Source: JAQVEB01 sp028698105
GTDB lineage: Bacteria; Bacteroidota; Bacteroidia; Bacteroidales; Dysgonomonadaceae
Assembly: GCA_964293155.1 (NCBI GenBank)
Contig: CAXYYA010000042.1
Span: 1 to 27,696, forward strand
Length of the DNA stretch: 27,696 nucleotides
Reading direction: 5' to 3'
Positions within the stretch are counted from its first letter, which is position 1; each line of letters starts with the position of its first letter. Both the position numbers and the translations under genes were made by a program. A model generated the notes under the pieces. It saw only the letters and a list, made by a program, of their open reading frames with translations. It did not search any database and was not told the origin of the DNA. This document shows, piece after piece, positions 15,489 through 22,911 of this stretch.

Positions 15489-16097
15489 TTACTTAAACAC
15501 CAGCACCCGTTTCTCAATAGGTACTTTTGGCTTTTCGGCCGGTTTATCGTTGGCTACGCCAAACGGCATTTGAGCGATCAACCGCCAGTCTTCGGGAATG
15601 TTCCACTCTTCCTGTACGGCTTTATCTATCAGCGGATTGTAATGTTGCAACGATGCGCCCAACCCTTCGTTTTCCAGCGCCAGCCAAGTGAGTATCTGCA
15701 CGATGGCGGTGGAATGCTCGCTCCACTGCGCGAACTTATCGCTGTACGACGGCATTTGATCCTGCAAGCCTTTCACTACCGACATATCTTCGTAGAAGAG
15801 CACGGTTCCATATCCGGCCAGAAAGGATGTGTTCACTTTTTCTTCGGTTTTCTTCCACGCTTCTTCCGATTTGCTTTTCTTTTTTAATTCGGTCTTGGCA
15901 ATTTCCCACAATTTGCGGTGATGTTCTCCCAGCAAAAGCACTGTCCGTGCCGATTGTGAATTGAAAGGCGACGGTGCGTGATACAAGACATGACCGATGA
16001 TCTGTTGAATCTCCTCGTCGGAAATGGGCGATTCGGGACTAAGTTGATAGAACGTTCTTCTGTCTTTGATGGATTGCTCCAAACTTTTATGTTTCAT
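15489..16097 (-). CDS. Nitroreductase-like protein (Frm2/HBN1-type, FMN-dependent)
   Basis: A 202-residue member of the nitroreductase superfamily, in the group that resembles yeast Frm2/Hbn1. These are FMN oxidoreductases acting on nitro-aromatics or linked to lipid signalling. The N-terminal IKDRRTFYQL (residues 10-19) supplies the FMN-phosphate arginines, and PSPFNSQSARTVLLLGEHH (residues 43-61) is diagnostic of the group. LALENEGLGASLQHYNP near 140-156 is the usual second motif, and MPFGVANDKPAEKPK near the end closes the FMN site. A strong AGGAGG site precedes the ATG. It is a single-gene unit with its own terminator, divergent from dnaB. Nitroaromatic reduction beside an ArsEFG operon is suggestive, but the genes are not co-transcribed. 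Confidence 0.87.
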   Translation of the reverse strand: MKHKSLEQSIKDRRTFYQLSPESPISDEEIQQIIGHVLYHAPSPFNSQSARTVLLLGEHHRKLWEIAKTELKKKSKSEEAWKKTEEKVNTSFLAGYGTVLFYEDMSVVKGLQDQMPSYSDKFAQWSEHSTAIVQILTWLALENEGLGASLQHYNPLIDKAVQEEWNIPEDWRLIAQMPFGVANDKPAEKPKVPIEKRVLVFK

Positions 16098-16515
16098 TAT
16101 TTTCCTCCTGTTAATTTAATGGGTGATATAACAATCTTCCAATAATATTGTTCTAATTATAGAATTTATCTATGAAGTTGAGCCGTTTTTTTTGACAAAA
16201 AATTGTCCGCGCATAGATACTCAACAAGTTGGATGCAGTTATCTTTTTTATTGCGGTTCGCTGTACCTTACCGGAAGTTACATATACCTTTACGACACAT
16301 ATTCTGCTGCTATGCAGCATTTATTTTTAGCTATCCGACGGTGTAGGGCGCACCGTATAATGCGACAGGGATTATTCTTTGGAAACAATTTCACAACAAT
16401 CCCTAAAAAAGTTTTCAACACTTTTTTTGCGGTTCTGTGGATAACAAAACTCCCGAAAACTGCGTTTACGAACTTTTGTGAAGTACCTTTACAATCTTTT
16501 AGCGAAACATAAAAA
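16098..16515. other. Divergent intergenic region before dnaB
   Basis: This 418-base gap lies between the divergent nitroreductase-like gene and dnaB. It contains two short palindromes, TGCTGC/GCAGCA at 16305-16310 and 16314-16319 and ACGGTG/CACCGT at 16338-16343 and 16351-16356. It also contains a perfect DnaA box, annotated separately, and a TACCTTTA (16484-16491) that is one base from a -7 element for dnaB. An ORF of 106 codons running through it (16192-16512) has no recognisable features and is judged spurious. Confidence 0.5.
16436..16444 (-). promoter_or_regulatory. Perfect DnaA box
   Basis: TGTGGATAA on the plus strand is TTATCCACA on the minus strand, the consensus DnaA box. It is 72 bases upstream of the dnaB start. 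TTTTCAACA at 16412-16420 is a weaker 7-of-9 match. Two sites are too few for an origin, and a regulatory role for dnaB is inferred. Confidence 0.5.
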
Positions 16516-18063
16516 ATGGAGAAACAGAAACGAAAGACAAACGTAAAAGTAGTAGAAAAAACGGTGATGGTGCCCGACATCGGCAAGCTTCCGCCACAGG
16601 CAAAGGAGTTGGAAGAAGCCGTGCTTGGCGCGCTAATGCTCGAAAAAGACGCCTATTCCATCATCAGCGATATACTGAAACCCGAAAGTTTTTACGACCC
16701 CGTTCACCAGGTGATTTTTGGATCCATACAAGGATTAGCCGTGCAGCAAAAACCGGTTGATGTGCTCACGGTTGTCGAAGAACTCAAGCGTAGAGGTGAG
16801 CTGGAAACCGCCGGAGGAGCGGTTTACGTGGCCGAACTGACGGACAAGGTGGCTTCGGCGGCCCATATTGAATACCACTCGCGCATTATCGCGCAAAAAT
16901 ATCTGGCGCGCCAGTTGATTTCGTTTTCGTCGGACGTGGTTCATCAGGCTTTCGACGAAACGGTGGATGTGGACGATTTGATGCAGGAGACCGAGGGCCG
17001 CCTGTTTGAGATTTCGCAACGAAATGTCAAAAAGGATGTCATTCAAATCAATCCTGTGATCAAGGAAGCGTTGCACAACATACAGGTTGCGGCCAACCGG
17101 AAAGACGGCATGAGCGGACTGTCGAGCGGATTCAAGGAACTGGATAAATATACCTCGGGTTGGCAAAATTCCGATCTCATTATTATCGCCGCCAGGCCTG
17201 CAATGGGTAAAACGGCGTTTGTGCTTTCCATGGCAAAGAATATGGCCTTGAACTCCGATGTTCCGGTGGCGCTTTTTTCGCTCGAAATGTCCAACGTTCA
17301 GTTGGTTAACCGGCTCATTGTGAACGTGTGCCACATAACCGGGGAAAAAATTAAAAAAGGCGATCTGGTTCCGCAGGAATGGGAAATGCTGGATACCAAA
17401 ATTAAAGACCTGTATGACGCGCCCATTTATGTGGACGACACGCCCAGCCTTTCGGTGTTTGAACTCAGAACCAAAGCCCGCCGGCTGGTGCGCGAACACG
17501 GCATAAAAATACTTATCATAGATTATTTGCAATTGATGAATGCCAGCGGCATGACTTTCGGCAGCCGCGAACAGGAGGTAAGTACCATATCGCGTTCGTT
17601 GAAGGGGTTGGCTAAGGAACTGAATATTCCCATCGTGGCGCTGTCGCAGTTGAACAGGGGTGTGGAAAACAGGCAGGGAACCGAGGGCAAACGTCCGCAG
17701 TTGGCTGATTTGCGCGAGTCGGGCGCCATCGAACAAGATGCCGATATCGTTTGTTTTATACATCGGCCGGAGTATTACAAGATCACGGAAGACGAGTACG
17801 GCAACTCCACGCAGGGCGTGGCGGAAATTATTATCGCCAAGCACAGGAACGGCCCTACCGGCTTGGTGCGGATGAAATTCGACAGCGATTACGCCCAATT
17901 TCAAAACATTGACGATAACTCCGTGAGCTCTGGTAAACGAAAAGGGTACGTGGAATTTTCTTCAAAAATGAATAAACGGACTCCTGAGGAGACAAAAGAA
18001 CACATGCCCGCTTCACCGGCAAACGATTTTTTGAACGGGGAGAAAGAAAACCTGCCGTTTTAA
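16516..18063 (+). CDS. dnaB: Replicative DNA helicase DnaB
   Basis: DnaB is the hexameric helicase that unwinds DNA at the replication fork. The 515 residues include the N-terminal primase-interacting domain (LPPQAKELEEAVLGALMLE near residues 24-42), a linker to about residue 185, and the RecA-like motor. Walker A is AARPAMGKTAF with Lys232, and the Walker B region is KILIIDYLQLM. QLNRGVENRQ and RPQLADLRESGAIEQDAD are the H3 and H4 motifs. The tail after about residue 475 is basic and variable. No intein is present. The following small lipoprotein gene starts only 5 bases after the stop. Confidence 0.97.
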   Translation: MEKQKRKTNVKVVEKTVMVPDIGKLPPQAKELEEAVLGALMLEKDAYSIISDILKPESFYDPVHQVIFGSIQGLAVQQKPVDVLTVVEELKRRGELETAGGAVYVAELTDKVASAAHIEYHSRIIAQKYLARQLISFSSDVVHQAFDETVDVDDLMQETEGRLFEISQRNVKKDVIQINPVIKEALHNIQVAANRKDGMSGLSSGFKELDKYTSGWQNSDLIIIAARPAMGKTAFVLSMAKNMALNSDVPVALFSLEMSNVQLVNRLIVNVCHITGEKIKKGDLVPQEWEMLDTKIKDLYDAPIYVDDTPSLSVFELRTKARRLVREHGIKILIIDYLQLMNASGMTFGSREQEVSTISRSLKGLAKELNIPIVALSQLNRGVENRQGTEGKRPQLADLRESGAIEQDADIVCFIHRPEYYKITEDEYGNSTQGVAEIIIAKHRNGPTGLVRMKFDSDYAQFQNIDDNSVSSGKRKGYVEFSSKMNKRTPEETKEHMPASPANDFLNGEKENLPF

Positions 18064-18068
18064 CGGCA

Positions 18069-18389
18069 ATGAATTATATGCGAAAAGGAAATAACGTGAG
18101 AAGTATGTCATCGGCACGCTTTTGGATAGCGGCAATGAGTTTATTGATCGTGTTTGCATCGTGCAACCGGATGGAAAAAGATGCCAAAAAAGCGGCTAAA
18201 CTCACAAACAAATCCATCGAACAAACGCACGATCTAAAATTGCAGGATGCAGAAAAGACCTACCGCAAGGCGCAGGAAATCATACAGAAATACGAGGAAA
18301 AAGGAAAATCGGATAAGTTCAGGCCGTTGTATCAGCGCTACAGAGACGAAGGGAAACAGGGCATAGATAAACCGGAGAGTGCAAACTAA
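18069..18389 (+). CDS. Small lipoprotein of unknown function
   Basis: A 106-residue product with a lipoprotein signal: a basic start, a hydrophobic stretch and FASC with Cys32 as the likely lipidated cysteine. Met4 or Met13 could be the real start, since the leader from residue 1 is long. The mature part is highly charged and helical, with KDAKKAAKLTNKSIEQTH and then DAEKTYRKAQEIIQKYEEKG, suggesting a coiled coil or TPR-like hairpin. I do not recognise a family. It follows dnaB by 5 bases and is probably co-transcribed, but a functional link with replication is not implied. Confidence 0.75.
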   Translation: MNYMRKGNNVRSMSSARFWIAAMSLLIVFASCNRMEKDAKKAAKLTNKSIEQTHDLKLQDAEKTYRKAQEIIQKYEEKGKSDKFRPLYQRYRDEGKQGIDKPESAN

Positions 18390-18442
18390 TTTTTGTGTGA
18401 ATGTGCTATAAAAAGCTAAAAAAAATCGGGATAGAAGGTCAA

Positions 18443-18476
18443 TTTGAACCGGATTCCGATTTTATTCGTATTTTTG
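18443..18476 (+). promoter_or_regulatory. Bacteroides-type promoter for the LysM gene
   Basis: TTTG (18443-18446), 22 bases, then TATTTTTG (18469-18476). The -7 box is an exact TAnnTTTG match and the spacing is slightly long. The LysM protein starts 40 to 58 bases downstream. Confidence 0.55.
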
Positions 18477-18515
18477 CACCGTAATAATCAGACAATAACC
18501 AAAAAATAACTATAA

Positions 18516-20555
18516 ATGCGTAACACTATCTACATGTATAAATTTACGATGTTGATCGTTCTTTTTACGTTTTTCTTCACAGGAATATCGGCTCAAAATC
18601 TGCCTTACGACAAAATAACCATTGACGGTAAACCGTTTTACACCTACAATGTGAAACCCGGCGAAGGACTGATGGCCATTGCACGGACTTTCTCCGTTAC
18701 TGTGGACGATATTCTGAAATACAACCCCGCAGCCAAAAACGGCCTGATGAACGGACAGGTTCTGAATATTCCCATAAAAACCGCTGCAGCAGCCGTTGTA
18801 ACGGAAAACCCCGTTAAGCCAACGCAGCCGGCCGCTTTTGCGTCCGAAGCGCCCCAAGCGCCCATCACGCCTTTCGATCAGAACAACACGTTCAAACACA
18901 CGGTATCGAGTGGCGAAACCGTGTATTCTCTGGCGAATACCTACAATACGACCGAGGAAGAAATATATCGCTACAATCCATCGGCCCGGGACGGCATCAG
19001 GATAGGAGAGGTGCTCACAATTCCGCAAAGGCGCACGATCAGCGAAAACAAAGAAGAAAATTACCGCTATCACACGATTTTGCCGAAAGAAACGCTGTAT
19101 TCCGTTTCAAAAACATATCAGCTTAAACCTGAAGATATTATAACCGCAAACCCGGGCTTATCGGTGGAGACGTTTCAGATTGGAAAAATAATTCGTGTTC
19201 CGTTTTTTGAGACGAACGAAACGTTCACGCCCTACAATGAACAGGTGAAAAACGTTATCCACGAAGTGAAACAGGGCGAAACATTGTACGGCATCGCACG
19301 TCAGTACAACGTGACTCAGGACGAGATCGAGAAAGCAAATCCGATACTCTCGGCGGGTTTAAGGGTGAATATGCGGTTGATCATCCCTACGCGTGTGAGC
19401 CGCTCCGATCAGCGAAACCAGGTTGCCGAAGAAAACCAGGCCAATCAACTGCTGCGGCAAACCCGGCAATCGCAACGTCTGGACGTGATAAAGGTCGGAT
19501 TGCTGATGCCTTTCCTCGATGAAAGCCAGAAAGCGCACCTGCGCTTGCAGGAATATTACGAGGGTTTTTTGCTTGCCGTAAAGAAGATGAAAGATCGCGG
19601 AGCAAATATCGAGCTGTACGTGTTTGAGATCGGGAAAGGAAGCGATACGCGCAAACTGCAAAGCTTGCTCGGAACAATGGAGATGCAGAACCTCGACGTG
19701 GTTATCGGAGGCACCAATGACGCACAAATAAAAGTAATCTCCGATTTCGCGAAAGCGTATAACGTGAAATACGTTGTTCCCTTCTCCATGAGCAACAAAG
19801 AAGTGCTCAATAACGGCCAGATATTCCAGGTAAATCCCATGGAATCATACACTTATTCAAAAGCTTCGCAAGTTTTCACACAGAATTTCCGGAATGCGAA
19901 CGTTGTTTTCCTCAACGTACCCACGCGGTCGGACAAGAGCAATTTTGTGAGCACACTTCAATCCGATCTGCGCAAAAACAACATTAAATACGATATAGTG
20001 ACCGTAGATCAGTCGCTCGATAAAAATATTTTATCACTTCTCACCCAAGGCAAAGAAAACATCCTCGTGCCCACTACGGGCGATCGTGCATCGCTTCGCC
20101 AGATTTTGGATGCACTGCTGAAAGTGCAAAGCGCTAATCCGGGGCTTGTAACCCGTTTGTTTGGTTACCCCGAGTGGCAGACGTACGATTCAAAATTCAA
20201 ATCGGATTATTACAAATTGGGAACATATATTTTCACCACGTTTTTCGTTGACGAAAACGATTTGGAAACCAAAGAGTTCAACGCCGAATTTCGGAAATGG
20301 TACAAACGCGATGTCATGGACCTCTATCCGCGCTACGGCATGTGGGGCTACGATACCGGACTATTTTTCATCACCGCGCTGCAACAATACGGCAAGAATT
20401 TTGAACAAAATGTAAATAATGTACGCGTAAGTTCCATTGAGTTTCCGTTTTATTTTGAGCGCGTGAACAACTGGGGCGGATTCGTGAATGCCGGACTATA
20501 CCTTGTTTACTATGATCCGAACAGACTTGTAATAAAAACCGATAAAAGCCGATAA
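18516..20555 (+). CDS. Four-LysM protein with ABC-type periplasmic-binding domain
   Basis: A 679-residue exported protein. The start may be Met1 or Met7 (MYKFTMLIVLF), both giving a signal peptide ending in ISAQ at about residue 27. Four LysM repeats bind peptidoglycan: about 42-87, 126-170, 184-229 and 248-291, each with a YxVxxGExLxxIA-like start and an NP/IP end. A linker rich in Gln and Arg (295-322) leads to a type I periplasmic-binding domain (about 322-679), recognised by VGLLMPFLD and the central VVIGGTNDAQIKVISDFA. It is related to branched-chain amino-acid binding proteins and LpoA-like folds. No ABC transporter genes are nearby, so a wall-anchored sensor or scaffold is more likely. 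It overlaps the next start by one base (TAATG). Confidence 0.88.
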   Translation: MRNTIYMYKFTMLIVLFTFFFTGISAQNLPYDKITIDGKPFYTYNVKPGEGLMAIARTFSVTVDDILKYNPAAKNGLMNGQVLNIPIKTAAAAVVTENPVKPTQPAAFASEAPQAPITPFDQNNTFKHTVSSGETVYSLANTYNTTEEEIYRYNPSARDGIRIGEVLTIPQRRTISENKEENYRYHTILPKETLYSVSKTYQLKPEDIITANPGLSVETFQIGKIIRVPFFETNETFTPYNEQVKNVIHEVKQGETLYGIARQYNVTQDEIEKANPILSAGLRVNMRLIIPTRVSRSDQRNQVAEENQANQLLRQTRQSQRLDVIKVGLLMPFLDESQKAHLRLQEYYEGFLLAVKKMKDRGANIELYVFEIGKGSDTRKLQSLLGTMEMQNLDVVIGGTNDAQIKVISDFAKAYNVKYVVPFSMSNKEVLNNGQIFQVNPMESYTYSKASQVFTQNFRNANVVFLNVPTRSDKSNFVSTLQSDLRKNNIKYDIVTVDQSLDKNILSLLTQGKENILVPTTGDRASLRQILDALLKVQSANPGLVTRLFGYPEWQTYDSKFKSDYYKLGTYIFTTFFVDENDLETKEFNAEFRKWYKRDVMDLYPRYGMWGYDTGLFFITALQQYGKNFEQNVNNVRVSSIEFPFYFERVNNWGGFVNAGLYLVYYDPNRLVIKTDKSR

Positions 20556-21244
20556 TGCGTCAACTGCTGGCTATATTTCTCCTCGTGAGCTGTGTTTTTT
20601 CGGTAAAAGCGCAGGAGAGCGTTTTTAAACCCCAATTGTACATTGGCGCAGGCGGCGGAGCGCTTTTCTCCACAGTGGATTTTGTCCCCGCGCTGACGCA
20701 AAAATCGCATCCGGGCATTCACGGCGGCATTTCGGCGAAATATATTTCCGAAAAACATTTGGGCCTGCTGCTCGAAGCAAACATCGCGCAGCGGGGATGG
20801 GAAGAAGCTTACGACAACAACCCCGAATTCAGTTACTCCCGCAACCTCACTTATCTGGAAATCCCGTTGCTGACGCACGTTTATTTCGGGAATAAGGTGC
20901 GTTTTATTTTCAACGCAGGGCCTCAGATCAGTTTTTTGATGGGAAGCAAATCGAATATGAGCCAGGCGTTGTCCGATCATGTCGCGCAACAAACAAACCC
21001 AACTACGGGCCCCTATATCCGTTATCAGGATGCCGACCGGAAGTTCGATTACGGACTGGTGGGCGGTGTGGGAATGGCAATTAAGACAGGGGTTGGCGAT
21101 TTCGACCTCGAAGGACGTTATTACTTCGGCTTGGGCGATATTTTTACCACCAAACGAGACGAAGCCGCGGGAACAGGATATTATTCCCGGTCAGCGCATC
21201 GCATTATTGAAGCAAAACTCACCTATTATCTTAAAATTTTTTAA
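20555..21244 (+). CDS. PorT-like outer-membrane beta-barrel protein
   Basis: A 229-residue protein with a signal peptide (MRQLLAIFLLVSCVFSVKAQ) and alternating beta strands typical of the eight-stranded PorT/OmpA-like barrel family in Bacteroidota. The glycine-rich first strand YIGAGGGALF, later NLTYLEIPLLTHVYFG and VRFIFNAGPQISFL, and the aromatic C-terminal strand IIEAKLTYYLKIF all fit a barrel. The ATG overlaps the LysM gene stop, so the two are translationally coupled. A peptidoglycan-binding protein paired with an outer-membrane barrel suggests an envelope-spanning pair. The substrate or partner is not evident. PorT itself serves type IX secretion, but assignment here is only to the fold. 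Confidence 0.85.
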   Translation: MRQLLAIFLLVSCVFSVKAQESVFKPQLYIGAGGGALFSTVDFVPALTQKSHPGIHGGISAKYISEKHLGLLLEANIAQRGWEEAYDNNPEFSYSRNLTYLEIPLLTHVYFGNKVRFIFNAGPQISFLMGSKSNMSQALSDHVAQQTNPTTGPYIRYQDADRKFDYGLVGGVGMAIKTGVGDFDLEGRYYFGLGDIFTTKRDEAAGTGYYSRSAHRIIEAKLTYYLKIF

Positions 21245-21259
21245 AAAAGGATTTTTTTA

Positions 21260-21289
21260 TTTGCAAGTAAAAAAAATGTAGTACTTTTG
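21260..21289 (+). promoter_or_regulatory. Bacteroides-type promoter of the second ArsR operon
   Basis: TTTG (21260-21263), 18 bases, then TACTTTTG (21282-21289), an exact TAnnTTTG match and the same octamer as at the ars promoter. The operator palindrome begins 10 bases downstream, at about the transcription start. Confidence 0.75.
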
Positions 21290-21298
21290 AACTAAATT

Positions 21299-21318
21299 AT
21301 ATGAATGTATGTTCATAT
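21299..21318. promoter_or_regulatory. Operator palindrome of the second ArsR operon
   Basis: ATATGAA and TTCATAT are perfect 7-base inverted repeats with a 6-base spacer, placed over the predicted start point and 18 bases before the regulator's ATG at 21337. The form is close to known SmtB/ArsR-family operators, so autorepression is likely. It differs clearly from the GTTCG-N8-CGAAC sites of the arsenic operon. Confidence 0.75.
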
Positions 21319-21336
21319 ATTGATATTTAAAAAATA

Positions 21337-21627
21337 ATGGGTGCAAAGAAAGACAAAAAACAATTCGAAGATGCTGCATACACGCTCAAAGCGCTGGCAA
21401 ACGAAACGCGTTTGTGTGTGATCATGCAACTTTCGCAATCGAAAGAAAAATCGGTTTCGGAACTTATGGCTGACCTGAATTGCGAGCAATCGCTTCTATC
21501 GCATCACCTTACCGATATGCGTGCAAAGGGTATCCTTCATTGCCGCAAAAGCGGGAAGAATTGTTATTACTCAATCAAGAATCAGAATGTAATACAACTG
21601 TTGGGTTGTATTATCAAACAATGCTAA
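21337..21627 (+). CDS. ArsR/SmtB-family regulator, cysteine-rich
   Basis: A 96-residue winged-helix repressor. LKALANETRLCVIMQLSQ (residues 17-34), LNCEQSLLSHHLTDMRAKGIL (residues 47-67, recognition helix) and RKSGKNCYYSIKN (wing) define the family. Six cysteines occur: Cys27, 49, 69, 76, 91 and 96. The last two lie in the C-terminal helix (GCIIKQC). Such cysteines could bind a soft metal, as in CmtR-type sensors, or form a disulfide or polysulfide link, as in BigR/SqrR, which also use one helix-2 and one C-terminal cysteine. The inducer is therefore open. It heads a four-gene operon and its stop overlaps a possible upstream ATG of the next gene. Confidence 0.92.
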   Translation: MGAKKDKKQFEDAAYTLKALANETRLCVIMQLSQSKEKSVSELMADLNCEQSLLSHHLTDMRAKGILHCRKSGKNCYYSIKNQNVIQLLGCIIKQC

Positions 21628-21638
21628 TCGAAAAAAAG

Positions 21639-21866
21639 ATGAGACAATTTTTTTTGAAACACTGGTTGAAAATTGCCGGTTTTATCGTTGGAGCTATCGG
21701 AGGATACCTGTATTATTATTACGTGGGGTGCTTGTCGGGAACATGCCCGATCACGTCCAATCCCTGGCGGATGACGATTTACGGTTCCATTCTCGGGTTG
21801 CTTCTTTTCGATCTGTTCAAAAAAGAACCGAAAAAAATAACGGATAAACCCTCGGGGGAAGAATAA
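21639..21866 (+). CDS. DUF6132 family two-helix membrane protein
   Basis: A 75-residue protein with two predicted membrane helices, about 10-29 and 44-60. The loop between them carries the family motif GCLSGTCPITSNPW, with Cys31 and Cys36 close to the membrane surface. A short charged tail follows. The start at 21639 (MRQFFLKHW) matches the family N-terminus. An ATG at 21621 that overlaps the arsR stop would add six residues. The conserved cysteine pair next to a thioredoxin gene suggests redox or metal binding, but no function is established. It is too short to be a transporter alone unless it oligomerises. Confidence 0.78.
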   Translation: MRQFFLKHWLKIAGFIVGAIGGYLYYYYVGCLSGTCPITSNPWRMTIYGSILGLLLFDLFKKEPKKITDKPSGEE

Positions 21867-21904
21867 CGTAACGCTAAAATTAACAAATATATAGAACAAT
21901 AAAA

Positions 21905-22411
21905 ATGAAAACAAACATTCTGATCATGGCTGTAGCATCTGTTTTTTTGCTATCGGCGTGCAACAACAAAAGTAAGAGCGATACTACTGCCAAGGCAGAA
22001 GAAACTAAACAGGAAATTAATTCACAAAAAAAAGAAAATAGTATGGCAAAACCAATTCATTTAACGAGAGCAGAGTTTTTAACTAAAGTTGCAAACTTCG
22101 AAAAAAATCCCAACACATGGGAATATTTAGGCGACAAGCCTTGTATCATTGATTTCTATGCCGATTGGTGCGGGCCCTGTAAAATGGTAGCTCCAATCCT
22201 GGAAGAACTGGCACAGGAATACGACGGACAAATTTACGTTTACAAAATTGACACGGAAGCAGAACAGCAGCTTGCCGCCGAGTTTGGTATTCGCAGTATC
22301 CCCACATTGCTTTTCTGCCCGATGGGCGAAGCGCCGCAAATGGCTCAGGGAGCGCTTCCGAAGGATGCGCTGAAACAAGCGATAAACGAAGTTTTACTGA
22401 AAAAATCATAA
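21905..22411 (+). CDS. Exported thioredoxin, lipoprotein
   Basis: A 168-residue thioredoxin with a lipoprotein signal (MKTNILIMAVASVFLLSAC, lipidation at Cys19) and a charged linker to about residue 47. The mature domain has the classical active site ADWCGPCKM with Cys89 and Cys92. The cis-proline is in IRSIPTLLF, and YKIDTEAEQQLAAEFGI sits between them. A Met at residue 47 could start a cytoplasmic form, but the lipobox is convincing. Exported, it would need electrons from a DsbD-type carrier such as the one at 6714-8735. It lies 38 bases after the DUF6132 gene in the ArsR-controlled operon. Confidence 0.92.
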   Translation: MKTNILIMAVASVFLLSACNNKSKSDTTAKAEETKQEINSQKKENSMAKPIHLTRAEFLTKVANFEKNPNTWEYLGDKPCIIDFYADWCGPCKMVAPILEELAQEYDGQIYVYKIDTEAEQQLAAEFGIRSIPTLLFCPMGEAPQMAQGALPKDALKQAINEVLLKKS

Positions 22412-22426
22412 AAAAAGGAGGCAATC

Positions 22427-22819
22427 ATGGACAACATGTTTTACGAAAGCAAGAGCAAATTAAATTTTGAAGAAACGGTATCGAAACTTACGGATATCAT
22501 CGTTGAAAACGGCTGGAAGGTAACTTTTACACACGATCTACAAGCTACAATGAAAAAAAATGGATTGGAAGTTGCCGCATCAAAAGTGGTCGAGTTGTGC
22601 AACCCGAAGTATGCGTACCGGCTTCTCTCGAAAGACGATTTACGCATTTACTCCAACATGATGCCCTGCCGTATTGCCGTGTATGAGAAAACGGACGGAC
22701 AGACGTATATCTCCCGCATGAACGCGGGTCTGTTTGCTGCGCAAATTGGCGGCGAAGTAGAAGAGGTGATGTCTGCCACGTTTCGTGATGCGGAAGGTTT
22801 TATTGAAAAACTTACCTGA
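22427..22819 (+). CDS. DUF302 family protein
   Basis: A 130-residue DUF302 protein, last gene of the operon. SKLNFEETVSKLTDIIVENGWKV at the N-terminus (segment at 10-32) and the central LCNPKYAYRLLSKDD are the family's typical strand-helix pattern. MPCRIAVYEKTDGQTYIS follows, with a conserved Cys near residue 81 and Cys57 before it. No signal peptide, so it is cytoplasmic. A strong AAGGAGG ribosome site lies 7 bases before the ATG, unusual in this window. DUF302 proteins recur beside thioredoxins and metal or sulfur stress genes, but their activity is unknown. Confidence 0.9.
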   Translation: MDNMFYESKSKLNFEETVSKLTDIIVENGWKVTFTHDLQATMKKNGLEVAASKVVELCNPKYAYRLLSKDDLRIYSNMMPCRIAVYEKTDGQTYISRMNAGLFAAQIGGEVEEVMSATFRDAEGFIEKLT

Positions 22820-22853
22820 TTAAGAAATTATTTGTAGTTTTATTATATAATGA

Positions 22854-22886
22854 AAACGGGTGTGTTCGTGAGGAACGCACCCGTTT
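22854..22886. terminator. Bidirectional terminator between DUF302 and beta-galactosidase
   Basis: A 14-bp stem with one G-T pair: AAACGGGTGTGTTC (22854-22867) and GAACGCACCCGTTT (22873-22886), with a 5-base loop. GTTTTTTC follows on the plus strand, ending the second ArsR operon. It also stands 26 bases past the stop of the convergent beta-galactosidase gene. Confidence 0.9.
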
Positions 22887-22911
22887 GTTTTTTCGGATCA
22901 CAAAGGCGGTT

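Noticed and set aside
16305..16444. Possible chromosome origin before dnaB
   Set aside because: Only one perfect and one weak DnaA box are present, with no AT-rich unwinding repeats and no dnaA, dnaN or gidA nearby.
16192..16512. 106-codon open frame before dnaB
   Set aside because: It overlaps palindromes, the DnaA box and the dnaB promoter region and has no recognisable motif.
16735..17904. 389-codon open frame antisense to dnaB
   Set aside because: It lies wholly within dnaB, has no signal, domain or ribosome site, and its His/Arg/Phe-rich composition is typical of an antisense shadow.
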